Shown here: in pieces, positions 11,882 to 23,289 of the stretch
Layout of the letters: each line of letters starts with the position of its first letter
Position numbering within the stretch: position 1 is the first letter of the stretch
DNA from: Oxytricha trifallax
Lineage: Eukaryota > Ciliophora > Spirotrichea > Sporadotrichida > Oxytrichidae
Direction of reading: 5' to 3'
Assembly: GCA_000711775.1 (NCBI GenBank)
Contig: ARYC01000580.1
Location: 1 to 64,000, forward strand
Length of the DNA stretch: 64,000 nt
The notes under the pieces: model-generated
Databases searched by the model: none
Told to the model about the DNA's origin: nothing
Seen by the model: only the letters and a program-made list of their open reading frames with translations
Position numbers and translations under genes: made by a program

Positions 11882-12303
11882 CTTGCTTCCTCTTTCTAGA
11901 AATATTAATGAAATTTAAAATTATGGATATCCATTCTAAGTTTATTAAAATCTTACTAATAAATAGGGAGGACCTACTGGAGGTCAACCTAGAAAAGATA
12001 TGCGGAGAAGCATTGAAAAACTGGCTCCAAGTTTCAAGAATGATTTCCATTTTATCAAACTATCTCCATTAAATTGCTCCTAATAATGTTTAATTATTTT
12101 AGGAGGTCCTCCAAATTAAGTTCAAACTTTATTAGGAGTTAAATTTTAAGGTTAAAACTTAATTAGGAGCAGATTAAATTTAAAAATGCTTAATAATTTA
12201 ACCTCCAAATTATGTTCAAACTTGATTTGGAGGACCTCCTAGAGAAACAAAATTTCATTAGGAGTATTTTAATTTATCAAAATGCATAAAATTTAAATAA
12301 AAT
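11882..12303. promoter_or_regulatory. Divergent intergenic region of TBE with GGAGGACCTCC repeats
   Basis: Lies between the minus-strand 22 kDa ORF and the plus-strand zinc finger/kinase ORF, so it should hold both promoters. It contains two direct 22-base repeats, CCTCCAAATTAAGTTCAAAC at 12108 and its near copy at 12202, and several palindromic GGAGGACCTCC-like blocks (11958, 12101, 12229). The function is inferred from position only; the blocks could instead mark a small insertion. Confidence 0.4.
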
Positions 12304-13905
12304 ATGTCAACTTACAGTCTTTTATGGTTAGCTAATTTTCTTACCTTTCAGCAAAGAATCTGCCAGATTGTCTTGTACTCTACTATAATAGTCTATCTCG
12401 GTAGATTTTATCATTATTATAATAAAATATATCTGAAAACTAAAATGAGCGCTAACCATTTGAGAAGAGCGGCATTACTTGGATCAAGTCAATAAAATTT
12501 ATCATTCCAGCAACCAAGAAAAGTAGAGACCAGAGACGCTTGTACTCAGTGGGAGCCTACTTATGACAACTTTGACAAGTCTAGCTTTGAGATTTAAATA
12601 TAAGTTAAGTAGGAGGTTATCAAAGAAGCTGTGCAAATTGAGGAGGAGGTTAAACAACACGCCATAGAGCATTAATAATTACCAGCCAAAGTTGACTATT
12701 AATGCAAAGAATGCAATAAAGTTTTCCCTTACAAGTCAACTTATAAGAGACACTTGAGAGATATACACAACGATATGCCAAGGTTATATCTCTAGCATCA
12801 AAAGAAAGATGGGAAGTATGTCTGTGAGTTCTGTGAGAAACCATATTCTCATAGTAGAGACCTCAAAGTGCACTTAAAGAAAAAGCACAATTAAAGTTTT
12901 GTCTTTATTCATGAACCTACAGGGAATAGATTCCTTTAAAAGAGAAGATCAAGAAATCCAGTGGAGTCTCTTAGAGTTGAAGTCTAGAAGTAAGTTAAAA
13001 TGAAGAAAGCAGTCAAGAACTTTCCAGTCTCTGAGATCAATAAAATCATGGTTAAAATAGAGGCAATGAAGATTCCCATATTAAAAATTATTGACTTAGA
13101 TTCTTGCCTAGAAAGCTACCTCACTCTTGAAGATAAAATAGAGAAGAGAGTCATTACTGACGACTAATATGCTTACAAGATATATTCATTCAATTACTTC
13201 CTTGCTGATGACAAGTTCCAAATGGAATTTGCTAATGAGTATTATGCTCTTTAAAAAGGCAAAGTTAAATGAGTGCAGGCATATCATCTAGCTTGATGCT
13301 ATTTTACTTGGTAAAGATCATGTAGCCTTCAGGCGTCCTTTACTTGAAATGACTTACAGAGAATTCTTATCTGACAATAGATGTCAGAGATAAATTAGCT
13401 AGATAGTATAGCAGATAGTTGAAGGGATTGAAGAGCTTCACAAGCTAGGTTATGTTCATAGAGACTTAAAGCCAGAGAACATCACGATGAACTTTCAGTC
13501 TCTTAGAGTTTATATTATTGACTTTAACATAGTTCAAAGCTCAAAGAGTGCAAGCCTCTGCATAAGGAAATGTATACGGCACTCCTGGATATTTCCCAGA
13601 GAGAGAGAGAGGATTGTAGAGATGGAGACACTTAATGGGATATCTGGGCTCTAGCAGTAACAATAATAGAGAGCGACATGCCAAGAAACGATTACTATAG
13701 CTGAAAGGGTGAGAGAGATTCTAAGCAGAGAATCAAACAATATCTCGATAAAAATCTAATAAATTGAGGTCTCAGAGAACTTGCATACTCAACTATTATC
13801 AAGCCAAGCTAAGAGAATTAACAAACAATAGAAACAATCAAACATAAACTTAGAAAGATAAAATTCAGAGAACTGCCACATGACTCTAAGCTTATGTTTG
13901 TGTGA
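12304..13905 (+). pseudogene. TBE zinc finger/protein kinase ORF ('57 kDa')
   Basis: Two C2H2 fingers (CKECNKVFPYKSTYKRHLRDIH near 12690-12770 and CEFCEKPYSHSRDLKVHLKK near 12825-12890), then a linker and a kinase-like domain with YVHRDLKPEN near 13450, IIDFN near 13515 and YGTPGYFPERE near 13580-13610. The open frame from ATG 12304 runs to TGA 13270. The in-frame ATG at 12445 (MSANHLRRAALLG) is the more likely start because the 47 residues before it look non-coding. The kinase follows in other frames with two in-frame TGA codons, one replacing the Cys seen in the partial TBE (YYGCKREKD). The chain ends LMFV before TGA 13903. This copy is broken. Confidence 0.85.
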
Positions 13906-13927
13906 AATATTTTAAAAACTCGCTTGT

Positions 13928-14065
13928 TATACTCACTTAAAATACTAATATTTAAACATTAAACCCCTACATAAACCCTATTAAAACCCTAATAAAGTAT
14001 GCACTTATAGTCTACTTTTATCAATCAAAAACTCAATCAAACTACTGAAAGGGTTTTGGGGTTTG
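13928..14065. repeat. TBE right terminal inverted repeat
   Basis: Inverse partner of 9907-10044. The tip ends GGGGTTTG rather than GGGGTTTTG, a one-base deletion relative to the left end and to the other TBE. Confidence 0.9.
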
Positions 14066-14298
14066 ATTCCGTTATACTTTCACTAAGAATTAACTCTTAA
14101 CTACACATTCTTAAGATATTTGAAGTAATTATCAAACAGAAACTTACATCAATCCTTTTCTATCTAATAAATATTTCAGCAACTTTTTTTACCTAGTCAT
14201 TTTAAGATAAGAAAGTAAAGTAACTTAGGCAAAAGTGCATATATCTGCTAGATAGATTGCCTTATTAATTTTTCTAGCCTCTAAAGAGTTAATTAGAA

Positions 14299-14704
14299 AT
14301 GAGTGAATAAAGTAAAAGCAGTAAAACTTCTAGTATATTTTTAAGCACTTATTAACTATGAGTACTAAACTACTAGCTTTATATCTAAGCATTTAAAAAT
14401 CTTCAAGTAACTATAATAGATACAGCCTGAACCAATTCAATCTCGAAGTCCCTTGACTCTTCTATTAGGTCATGATGAATACCTTTGATAGGTAATTATA
14501 TTAATTGAAGGTATAAAAAAGTTCGAAATTTTAATCATGTAAAATAATTTATCCCAAAAACATTAACATATCTTGATATAATGATTTAGTTATTTTCAGG
14601 GCAAACTTAGTTTAAACGAGTTCGTAAAGTCAAATTTGCTGGACTTGAACAAATTATAAACAACCTCCAGGAATGATTTATAGCCATCGATAATGAATAT
14701 TTGA
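14299..14704 (+). CDS. Candidate gene pieces with an EF-hand, split inside the Ca-binding loop
   Basis: ATG 14299 starts a polar piece (MSEQSKSSKTSSIFLSTY). Later pieces read NYNRYSLNQFNLEVP and VMMNTFDR, ending near 14491. After a non-coding 110 bp, GKLSLNEFVKSNLLDLNKLQ follows at 14600 and runs to TGA 14702. FDR plus GKLSLNEFV are the two halves of an EF-hand (helix end and D-x-D-G-x-L-S-x-x-EF loop), but the middle of the loop is missing. TTTTCAG directly precedes GGC and resembles a 3' splice site. The break is therefore an intron, an eliminated segment or a lost MDS. Calcium binding is inferred from the motif only. Confidence 0.4.
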
Positions 14705-14710
14705 ATTTTC

Positions 14711-15235
14711 TGTAGAAATAAAGAGTATAAATTCGAATCATAAATTTATAATAATTAACGATTAAACTACTTGCCGACAATCGGTGTGCAAAAGTGAGGA
14801 GACATTAGGGAGCCTAACCAAAGCTAAAAGTGTTCTTGAAGTAAGTAACCTTAACTAGTCACAGTGCAAACACTAGTTAGTCGTCAAAAATTAAACCCAC
14901 AAAAATTTTTTGTTTTTTAAACGATTAGATTGCTAAACATTTAATTACTTATAATATTTAACTTCCCGTATCTTGGTGTTGAAACGTGATTGGGACATCG
15001 AGGGCTTAAACAAAGCATAGGGGATACACTAATCAAAATAACTTTGAGCCAGTGAAAGCAGCTGCAGAGTAGATTGATTAAAGTTATTATTAACTATAAT
15101 ATGCCTTTTAAACTATTAGACTTTCCTTGCATCTTTCAAAATCAAAAGCATTCTCTAAAAGTTCCCAGAATTAAATTAATGTTTATTCAAAGCAAGTACG
15201 AATATTTTTAGACTACCACTTGTTACTAAATTTAT
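14711..15235. other. Spacer
   Basis: Less AT-biased than its neighbours in 14770-15090, but I could not find a coherent reading frame on either strand. Confidence 0.4.
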
Positions 15236-15535
15236 CATCTAGGGTTCTGTTGCTTGTTACTTTAAAAATTGATCGTATAGACTGGTCTGGCTACTAACGA
15301 AAATTTAATTAAAAAATTATCCCCAAAAGGTTCTTGGAGGTCTAAATGATTAACTGTTACTTTGGGTTCTTTAAAATAAACTGTTAAAGATTCTTAATTA
15401 CAAATTAAATTGGGTTCTTTAAATTGTTACTTTTGTTCTCAATGTTGCTTTAATGGTTCTTAGTTCTTGAAATGTATTAAAAGGGTTCTTACTGTTACTT
15501 TGATGAATCTTAATCGTTACTTTTTAGAAATTTCA
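15236..15535. repeat. Degenerate GGTTCTT / TGTTACTTT minisatellite
   Basis: Repeated blocks GGTTCTT and TGTTACTTT alternate at irregular 35-60 base spacing across about 300 bp (15243, 15329, 15365, 15411, 15452, 15485), interleaved with AT-rich sequence. The copies are highly diverged. Confidence 0.55.
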
Positions 15536-17174
15536 ATGTCAATAATTACGCTTAAACGTTAAGCTTACAAAAATTATTTAATAGTGCCCACTATTTACCC
15601 AAGCTTGAAATATTTTACCCCAGCTTTGATTCTTTTAACTTAAAATTAGCAACCACTTGAGTAATTACTAAGCTTTTAAGCTTTTGAATTTACCCTTTAA
15701 AAATCTTGAATTTTTAGTTTGTGTAATAAACATCACTAGAAACTTTTATTTAGACTACTCTTTAATTAATAGCATGTTAGTTTTGAAAATCAAGTGAACT
15801 TAGTAAATTTCAGAGAGCTATTATTTTTTTACTTTTTAACTACAGTTACTGGGCTAATGCCAACTTTTAGGTTAATTAGGGATATAGGTAGGTAATATAA
15901 GCTGATAGCTGAATTTTAATTATTTTTACTGAACAACCAGAGAAAGCTACAATGCTGCCAAATTTTTCATTTCAGTACTTCAAGCTTTAAAGTAATCATG
16001 CAATTACTAATCAATGATTAGCTTTGTGAATTTTCAAAGTTTTAAAGACTAAGTTAGTAGGAAAGTAAAGTTTGTTGATTTGATAGCAAGAACCAGTACT
16101 TGGTAGATAAACTGATGTTAAGTTAGGGCAGTTGAAGAAAAGTGAAGGAGATAAGAGCGGAGCTCCTAACTTTAAAATTATTCGGGCCTGATGTTTATTA
16201 CCAATTAATTTTGAATTTAAATTAGGAATTTACAGAGCAAGAATCCAATAAAGTTAGTAATCCCTGAATAAAACTAGGATTTCTCAAACTGCCTGGAAAT
16301 CATTGAAGTTTTTTGTGAAAATTAGAATGTGAGTGTGAGTGAGAGGAATATTAGGGTTGGTAGAGCTATATTTCTCATTATTATTATAACTATGATTTTC
16401 ATTGCGTATGTCTTTATTATTATTATTATTATTATTATTTGCAACTCCATAACTTTATACCCTCCTCATTTATAATGCACTAGAATTTTAGTGATTCCCT
16501 CATAGTAGAAGAATAGAATACGTAGAGAGGAAAGTGCTTCCCCAATTTTTTTTTCGACTCAAGCTTGACTATATTCCCCCTCTTATAGGAAATGTCAACT
16601 TTTTTATATAAAGTACTAGCTATCATCTTTTAAACTATTTTCTTTTTTTATTTTTAGTTCTTACATCCTATAAACGTGCAAAGTGCAGAAGTTTGAGGCG
16701 AATTATTTAAGATTAGGGAGGCTGTTTTGCTAGAGGCTGTTTCATTTTTATGAATAATTTAATTGCGAAATAAACGCTTTGCAAAGAGTGCAAGAGAAAT
16801 AATTGTTGATTGATTTAAATTGACATTAATTTTACAGTTTGATAAGCCGTGCTTTTTATGTTATATCAATGCTAAAAATATCACAGTGTAAAAATAAATA
16901 GTAGTTTTAATGAAGATTTTTCGACTAGAAATATGCAACTACGTAAAATCAATTACACATCTCGAGGGGAAGTAAGTTGCTCTTCATGATGCGAGTGAAG
17001 CTCAGTGAGTTAAGTATAGATTAAGTTAGGTGCGTGGCTGAAAATGAGGTGCATGGTTAATAATGAGGTGTGAGTGTCATCGTAGATTTAGTTCTTATAT
17101 TATTCCATTATTAGTTTAATTATTAAAGTATTAATTATTGATTTATAAAAATCAAACTTAATTCTAATGTGGAG
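15536..17174. other. AT-rich spacer with (TTA)n microsatellite
   Basis: No recognised gene. A (TTA)n run occupies 16413-16440. A short coding-like piece on the plus strand at about 16924-17011 (LEICNYVKSITHLEGK, ending in TGA) is too short to support. Confidence 0.45.
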
Positions 17175-17660
17175 ATGAAAGTAGATCCCAAAACAACAAG
17201 TATGAACCGTGGAACTTCGCGAACAATTATTTAATGGGGTACAAACCCTATATTTTCTTGGTCAGCATGTCAAACTCAATAAGATTGGTAAGTATGGTCA
17301 CAAAATAAAATTATGAAATTTTCACATCTCTACCGTACTGACATTCTCTGGATCTGCTCACTCAAATTAAGTTAAAATCTGATCTTTTAAATTTCGTTAT
17401 TTATCGATGCATTTAAAACTTTTAATACTCTTATCAAACTCATGCAAACAAACGGTATTTGGGCATATGCCCCAAACCTACCTTATAGTGTTCCTCTGCC
17501 TTTAACTAGGAAGATCTATACACTTAAAAACATTTTCATGTATATTGAAGGTGGTGGAGGGCTAAAAAATCGAATATTTAGATAATTTATATTTTTAAAA
17601 AGTAGCATTTTCAGATTGAAAATTGTAACTTTCAAACAACAAAACATTACTTTATTCTGA
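17175..17660 (+). CDS. Hypothetical protein, 161 aa
   Basis: A single uninterrupted frame from ATG 17175 to TGA 17658 with TAA/TAG as Gln. Codon content is protein-like throughout: MNRGTSRTIIQWGTNPIF near the start, LFIDAFKTFNTLIKLMQTNG and IWAYAPNLPYSVPLPLTRK in the middle, and a GGGG turn before a basic C-terminus. A GTAAGT inside the frame at 17288 could be a splice donor, but no intron is needed to keep the frame. Family not recognised; no signal peptide. It is one of the better candidates for an intact small host gene or MDS here. Confidence 0.4.
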
Positions 17661-17849
17661 TTTCGAGTTCACGATAAACATGGGGTCGTTAGATTTAAAC
17701 GATAAGTTGGGTGTGCTGATTCGAGGTAAATTACCCTATCGAGAAATCTATTTAAAAATCAAATTTAAATTTGAGGAGTTGCACAAACTTGTTCATAAAA
17801 AATTGTATAAGATACTTTGTCTGCTCAGATATGAAAATATATATAAAAA

Positions 17850-18930
17850 AGTAAAATTTACTTGTTCTGGCAAAACATTATAATTTATAAAAATAGAAGT
17901 GATACTATTTATACTCAAATAAATAGAATTATGAATATATTAAGAGACTCTTGTTCTGGTAAAGCAAAATAATTATTTAAATAGTTAGAGGCACTAGTTG
18001 TATTCTAACAAAAGGAAATCAAATAGTAAGATACCCTTGATCTATTCGTAAAAAAATTTATTAAAATAGCTGAGGATTCAGATGCTTATGACAGATTTAA
18101 AGAAACTGAATGAGACACAATAATTGAAAAGAGCTTGACTCATATATATAAATATATTAGCAAATATTTTAAGATGGGGGTCCCCAGAGTCCTCAATATG
18201 ATCTAATTATTATTATTATTAAAATAGTAAGAGACATTTGTTCTACTCTAACAAAATGATTATGAAATTAATTAGATACACTTTTTTTTCTAACAAAATA
18301 ATTATGAAAAAAGTAAGAGACACTTGTTATAAAAATAAATAAAAGGAATTATGAAAATAGGAAGTGACAATTATTCTATTCAAAAAAAGGACTAATAGAA
18401 ATAGTAAGAGACACTTGTTCTGCACTAATAAAATATTAAAAAGATTTTAAGAAAGACTTGTTCTATTAAATTAAATATTGTGAAATAGAAAGAGGCTAGT
18501 TCTGCACTTACAATAGAAATTTGAAATTAGATAGAGCTTTATTTTTGACTCCAATCTTAGAGCTTCAGAAAAATAACAAATGTAGATAATCGAAATAGAG
18601 CAAGCATGCTAGGTTAGAAAATTTTTGCAGTATTGGATCACTGTTTAAAAATAATAATAGGATTGCAACTTTAAATAACATGGGTGACCGAAAAAATCTC
18701 TACAACTACATGGGTCTAAGTACCATGCTTATTCTTCCTTTATAAGATTGTTTTTGGACCTCTTCAGTTGAATCCGAATAGGAAAATGTAGATCAAGGAG
18801 ATAGAATTTTAGTGGTTTGGCATAGAAAAGATATGTACATTTTATAATTACATCAAACTTTAGTTCTTTCATTAATAGAATTATGATAATAGTAAAAAAC
18901 GCTTGTTTTTCTAAAACAAAAATCATTGTT
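17850..18930. repeat. Degenerate tandem repeat, about 50-bp unit
   Basis: Units of the type AAAATAATTATG ... AGTAAGAGACACTTGTTCT recur roughly every 45-60 bases from 17860 to 18520, with a late copy at 18878-18910. An interruption at about 18040-18220 ends in GGGGTCCCCAGAG ... (ATT)5, which looks like a separate insertion. Copies are diverged and the array is AT-rich and non-coding. The ORF at 17680-17883 overlaps its start and is probably chance. Confidence 0.65.
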
Positions 18931-20984
18931 CCCGAAATTCCATAACTTACAAGAAATATATTATTTTAAACTTCTTAAGTTATTGAAATGTTAAATGTGC
19001 CAAATTATCAGATTTTTTGGGTTATTTTTTTATATATAATTATACATTTTCATATTAAATGTTTAAATTTCTAACAAATTGATCCTTATTAGATTTATTA
19101 TTAATTCACGATGTTAGTAGGAGTAAATTGTACTTTGTGAGTTGCAGCTGTCTTTACCAGTTTGGAACCCCTCAGGTAAATCTCCAAAACTCAATTTAAG
19201 TAAGGGGGATTCGCCATATTTGTTACGTTACATGTTCTAGCTAATATTTTCTATCCTTTCATTTTCAAACATGTCCGAAACATATCTAATTTTACTTCTC
19301 AGTTCTAAACTAAAAACATTCATTTATTTTTTTAAAAAAATTTTTTTACTCCCTTGAAAGGCTTAATTTATTTAACCAATACTATTTTAGTTTTAGGCAA
19401 CATAATTTTTTATCGCACTTGCATAATTCAATTTCAAACTTAAATGAATGCAGATTTCTTCAATCTTATTTAAAATTTTTTTCCTATAATTTACTATTCT
19501 TATAGCTTGACACAATTCTCTTATATGTGGATAATTAAATTAATATAGATTAAATAAAGACTTATGAATGTTTTAAAAATTTATTTAAGCACTTTTCATT
19601 TCGTTTAGGCTATTATTTCTAGAGAAATACTTATCTTATGGTATACTTAGTTTTTTTAATTAAATAAAAATCTTGAAAACTTTATCGGTATTTAAGTCCT
19701 CATTATATTGATAATTGAATTCTTTGATAACTTTTAATATCCTTAGAAGCTTTTACAAAAAAAAGTGTATTTTTTAGTTGTATAAATGTAATAAATGTTT
19801 GTATATTAGTTATAGTAGATCATATAGTTTTTATTTATTCTTATTCATAAAAATAAATTAGAAAAGTTGATATAGTTAAACTAGCAGACATTATTGATAA
19901 ATATGTTAAATATACAATTTACATTTTTATGCGAAGATTCGTATTTATTTATATATATATATTTATATTTAATTATTTTCATGTTAGTCTTTAATAATTT
20001 GATTGTCTCCGAAAATATGCATTATAAAATGATTATCATTTGTTATATTAGTATTTCCCATATTTGTTTATAAAAAAATTAATTCACCTATATGATCTGC
20101 TTTTTTTACAACAATAATATTTCATAAATCCTCATTAGCAAAATTTTGAAGAAACATGGATGATGTATTTTTTAAGATTACAATTAAAAACTATGTTTTA
20201 TTAATTAACTACTTTTCGAAAAATAAAAAGGAATACCTAAATAAGAATTGAACCCTCTATAGTCTTATTTCAATTTAATTGTAATACTATGTGTACATAG
20301 GTTTTATAATTAATTTTAAATAATTAATTTATTTTTTTAAATATCTTTTCAATAATTTCCAAAATAATTCGATAATCGGGGTTTAATTTGCAATTATCGT
20401 CAGGCCAGGTCTGTTGAGGAAATCGTTTAGTTTTTATAAAAAATTAATTAAAAAATAGCTCTAGAATAAAAGAGATTTCTGAATAAAAGCTGATAGTAAT
20501 ATATTCTGATTGATGTTTTAAAATTTAGAGGTAAATAATAGAAAATCTAATTTTATCACTTATAGGGACTGTTTCAGATAGAAATATTATAACTAATATT
20601 AAATAATTATGAGAAGTTAAAATGAAGAATATTTATAGTAAATTAATTAATTGAAATAAAGTATATAGTTGTCAAGACAAAATAAAAAACATTAATTAAT
20701 AATTATTTATGAATGAAATTTATTAATTGTTTTATAAATTTCTTTGATTCAAATGATTTACTCATTAAGTAAATTTATATAAAGAGAGATTAGAAAAATA
20801 GTTTCATTTTTAGTAGTAATTCAATTATACTTTTTCAAAATTAACATAAGAAAAAATATAAATGATTGATAAAATTCTTTATTTATTATAATAGATCAAT
20901 ATGTTAATACTGACTGCCTATTATAATAATTGAATAAATGATTTTCTTATATTAATTAATTATAACGAGAGAAAAAATGAGAAT
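18931..20984. other. AT-rich spacer with one exon-like island
   Basis: At 19138-19245 (plus) a frame reads ELQLSLPVWNPSGKSPKLNL and continues SKGDSPYLLRYMF, unlike its AT-rich flanks. It could be an MDS but has no start. The rest is AT-rich with no feature seen. Confidence 0.4.
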
Positions 20985-21641
20985 ATGCCCAAGAATATAG
21001 GGGAGAGCTCACTCTTAATAGTTGCTCCGAATTAAATTGAGAATATTAAAATGAATCATAATAATTCGAATTCTGAAAATGTGAATATTAATATAATAAA
21101 TATTAATCTTATAGGAAAACAACCTGTAATCTATACTTGCTTGCAAAAGAAAACTACAAACTCTGCTCTAGTTTTAATTTTTTATTACTTATTTTTAGGA
21201 CTTTCATCTTTACCAACTTAATTGCTAACGGCAACAGATGCTGGAAATGAGTCTTATGTGAAATATTTAAAATGGCTTATTAACCATGAAAAATAAGTCT
21301 CTAATTTAATATAAACTCAATATAAAAGTATTAATAATGAAAGAATTAAATGTTATTCTTAAATCATTTTCTCCATTAAACCTAAAACTTTCATTTAATT
21401 ACCTATCATTCTAAATTTCTAATTGAACATTAGTTTTTTGAAGTTGTCAAATAAGTGGTGCTTTCAAACAAATATTAAATGGCAACAGTTGCATGTAGCT
21501 TAATAATAATTCCAAATTGAGAGCATAGTTTAAGGGTTAAAAGTAACTTTTCCATCTTGCCTTTTTGATAATAATTTTATGTTTTATGTAAATAATCAAC
21601 AATTTTGTCAATTACTTCTTTGTTATTACAAAGTTAAATGA
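20985..21641 (+). CDS. Hypothetical protein, 218 codons, low confidence
   Basis: ATG to TGA open for 218 codons with Gln at TAA/TAG. The N-terminus is MPKNIGESSLLIVAPNQIEN. The most protein-like part is about residues 55-110 (CLQKKTTNSALVLIFYYLFL, then SSLPTQLLTATDAGNESYV), with one likely membrane segment. The C-terminal third is AT-driven and may be non-coding read-through. In DNA this AT-rich a TGA-only frame of this length can arise by chance. Confidence 0.3.
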
Positions 21642-23289
21642 ATCATATATATATTATTATAAACGTTCGTTAAATCTTCAGTTAATATTAAAATTAAAAG
21701 TTTTTTGTGCATCAGACAGCACATTAATTCTGATGAAATAAGAATGTCTTATGCATACCTTTGATCAATTTGTGTATCAATATATTCATTATTAACATTT
21801 AAAAAGTTTAGTATCTTTATAGAAGCAATGAAGTTGATGATATAATATGGTATGATATATTAAATAATTTAATAACTTAAATTATATTTATTGATTTAAT
21901 TATATTTATATTATTAAGCTTGTTTGATTAGTTACATTAAATTTCATAAAATACCCATCGACTATCTTCCATTGACACTACTTATTTCTCTTTATCACTC
22001 ATTTTCAATAGCTTCCACTTTAGAGAGTGCTACTATCATTTAATAATTATAATTGGCGTGGAATTAAATCATTTAATCTGCACAAACACAGTTAAATTTG
22101 TTTTGCTATTAAAATGTATATTATTATAGCTTCCCAATACCAGAAAATTGATGCTGGTAGAGTAAATTAAGGCTTGAATTCGTTGGAATGTAAATTTATA
22201 TATAAGATGAGAAGCAAATAAGAATATAAATTTTATCATAAACTTCTTGAGTTTATTTAATGAATGGAGTATCCCTGCAATATGAAGATGATAATTCTGA
22301 AGTATCTCCTTATGATAGTTTATAAAAGTATCTATAAAATAAATCATTTATTACAGATATTTTATTTTATTTAAAAAAATAATTAAATTGTTTTTTTGTT
22401 AAATTAGTTAAATACAATCTTTTAAATTCGTGTAATTTACTGCTTTCTCATTTTCTGTTGTGTAATACTCAATAAGTTTGTTAATAATCTTGAAATAAAT
22501 GATTTTATATCCAATAAAGCTAAGTTTGAAAGTTATAGTCTTTTTTATAAATTACTTAATTGAATTTATTTATTTTTTGAGTAAATGCAGAGCCTTCATA
22601 AAATTTACTGCAATAATGATAAATATTAACTGTATTTAACTTCTATCATTGAAATCTAAATTGATGTGGTCAATTGATCTTGTATTGCTTGAATTTGTAC
22701 TATCTTGCAATTCTAGCTAATGTATAATATATCCAATGTTTCTTCTGATATACAAGCAGTTGTTATTCTCACTTAATTAATCTGTTTTATTTTGATTTAT
22801 ATATAAATAAGATTGAGGGGTTAAATTTTAAAAACAAATTACTGTTAACAATATTTTTACTTTAGAAAATATTTTAAGAGAGGCATAGTTTAATCTTAAA
22901 AAGATAAGAGAATCATTTCGTATAGTCCTCTGGTTATAACAAATTCATTTATCTAATTATTGATAAAATACGAAACAATTAGTAATATTATATTTTTTAA
23001 AATCAAAATTGCCATAAATTTAATATCAGTAAATTAAATCACAACTAAATATTTTAAACAAAAAATAAAGAAATTTTTACTAAACACTTGAATGAATAAT
23101 CAATATCGATAAAATACAAAAAAATAGGAAAATATACATATACTCATATCAAAGATTATCAAAAAGCTCGAATATAACAGTCTTGTTTTTAATATATGAT
23201 ACATTTAATTTATGTACAATTTTGAAATATTTTTGATAGCTTTTGGAAATGTTCCATTAAACTAGATGTGAATTAAATCATATATTATG
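21642..23289. other. AT-rich non-coding stretch
   Basis: Nothing supported. The reading frame at 22069-22347 (minus) has only AT-driven codons. Confidence 0.5.

Larger units (their letters stand above)
9907..14065 (+). mobile_element. Complete TBE transposon, 4.16 kb
   Basis: A telomere-bearing element with terminal inverted repeats of about 137 bp (9907-10044 and 13928-14065), starting CAAAACCCCAAAACCC and ending in its inverse with one T fewer. ATT flanks it on both sides (9904-9906 and 14066-14068), the 3-bp ANT target duplication typical of TBEs. Length and gene order agree with Oxytricha TBE1 (about 4.1 kb): transposase forward, a convergent '22 kDa' ORF, then a forward zinc finger/kinase ORF. 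All three ORFs carry frame changes, so this copy is inactive though structurally whole. Just inside the ends, both repeats carry degenerate G3-4T3-4 units, extending the telomere-like character beyond the first 16 bases. Confidence 0.95.

Noticed and set aside
16413-16440. CRISPR-like or functional repeat
   Set aside because: Simple (TTA)n microsatellite.
17680-17883. 67-codon ORF after the 161-aa frame
   Set aside because: It runs into the minisatellite; the apparent protein texture is limited to its first half and no link to the preceding frame was found.
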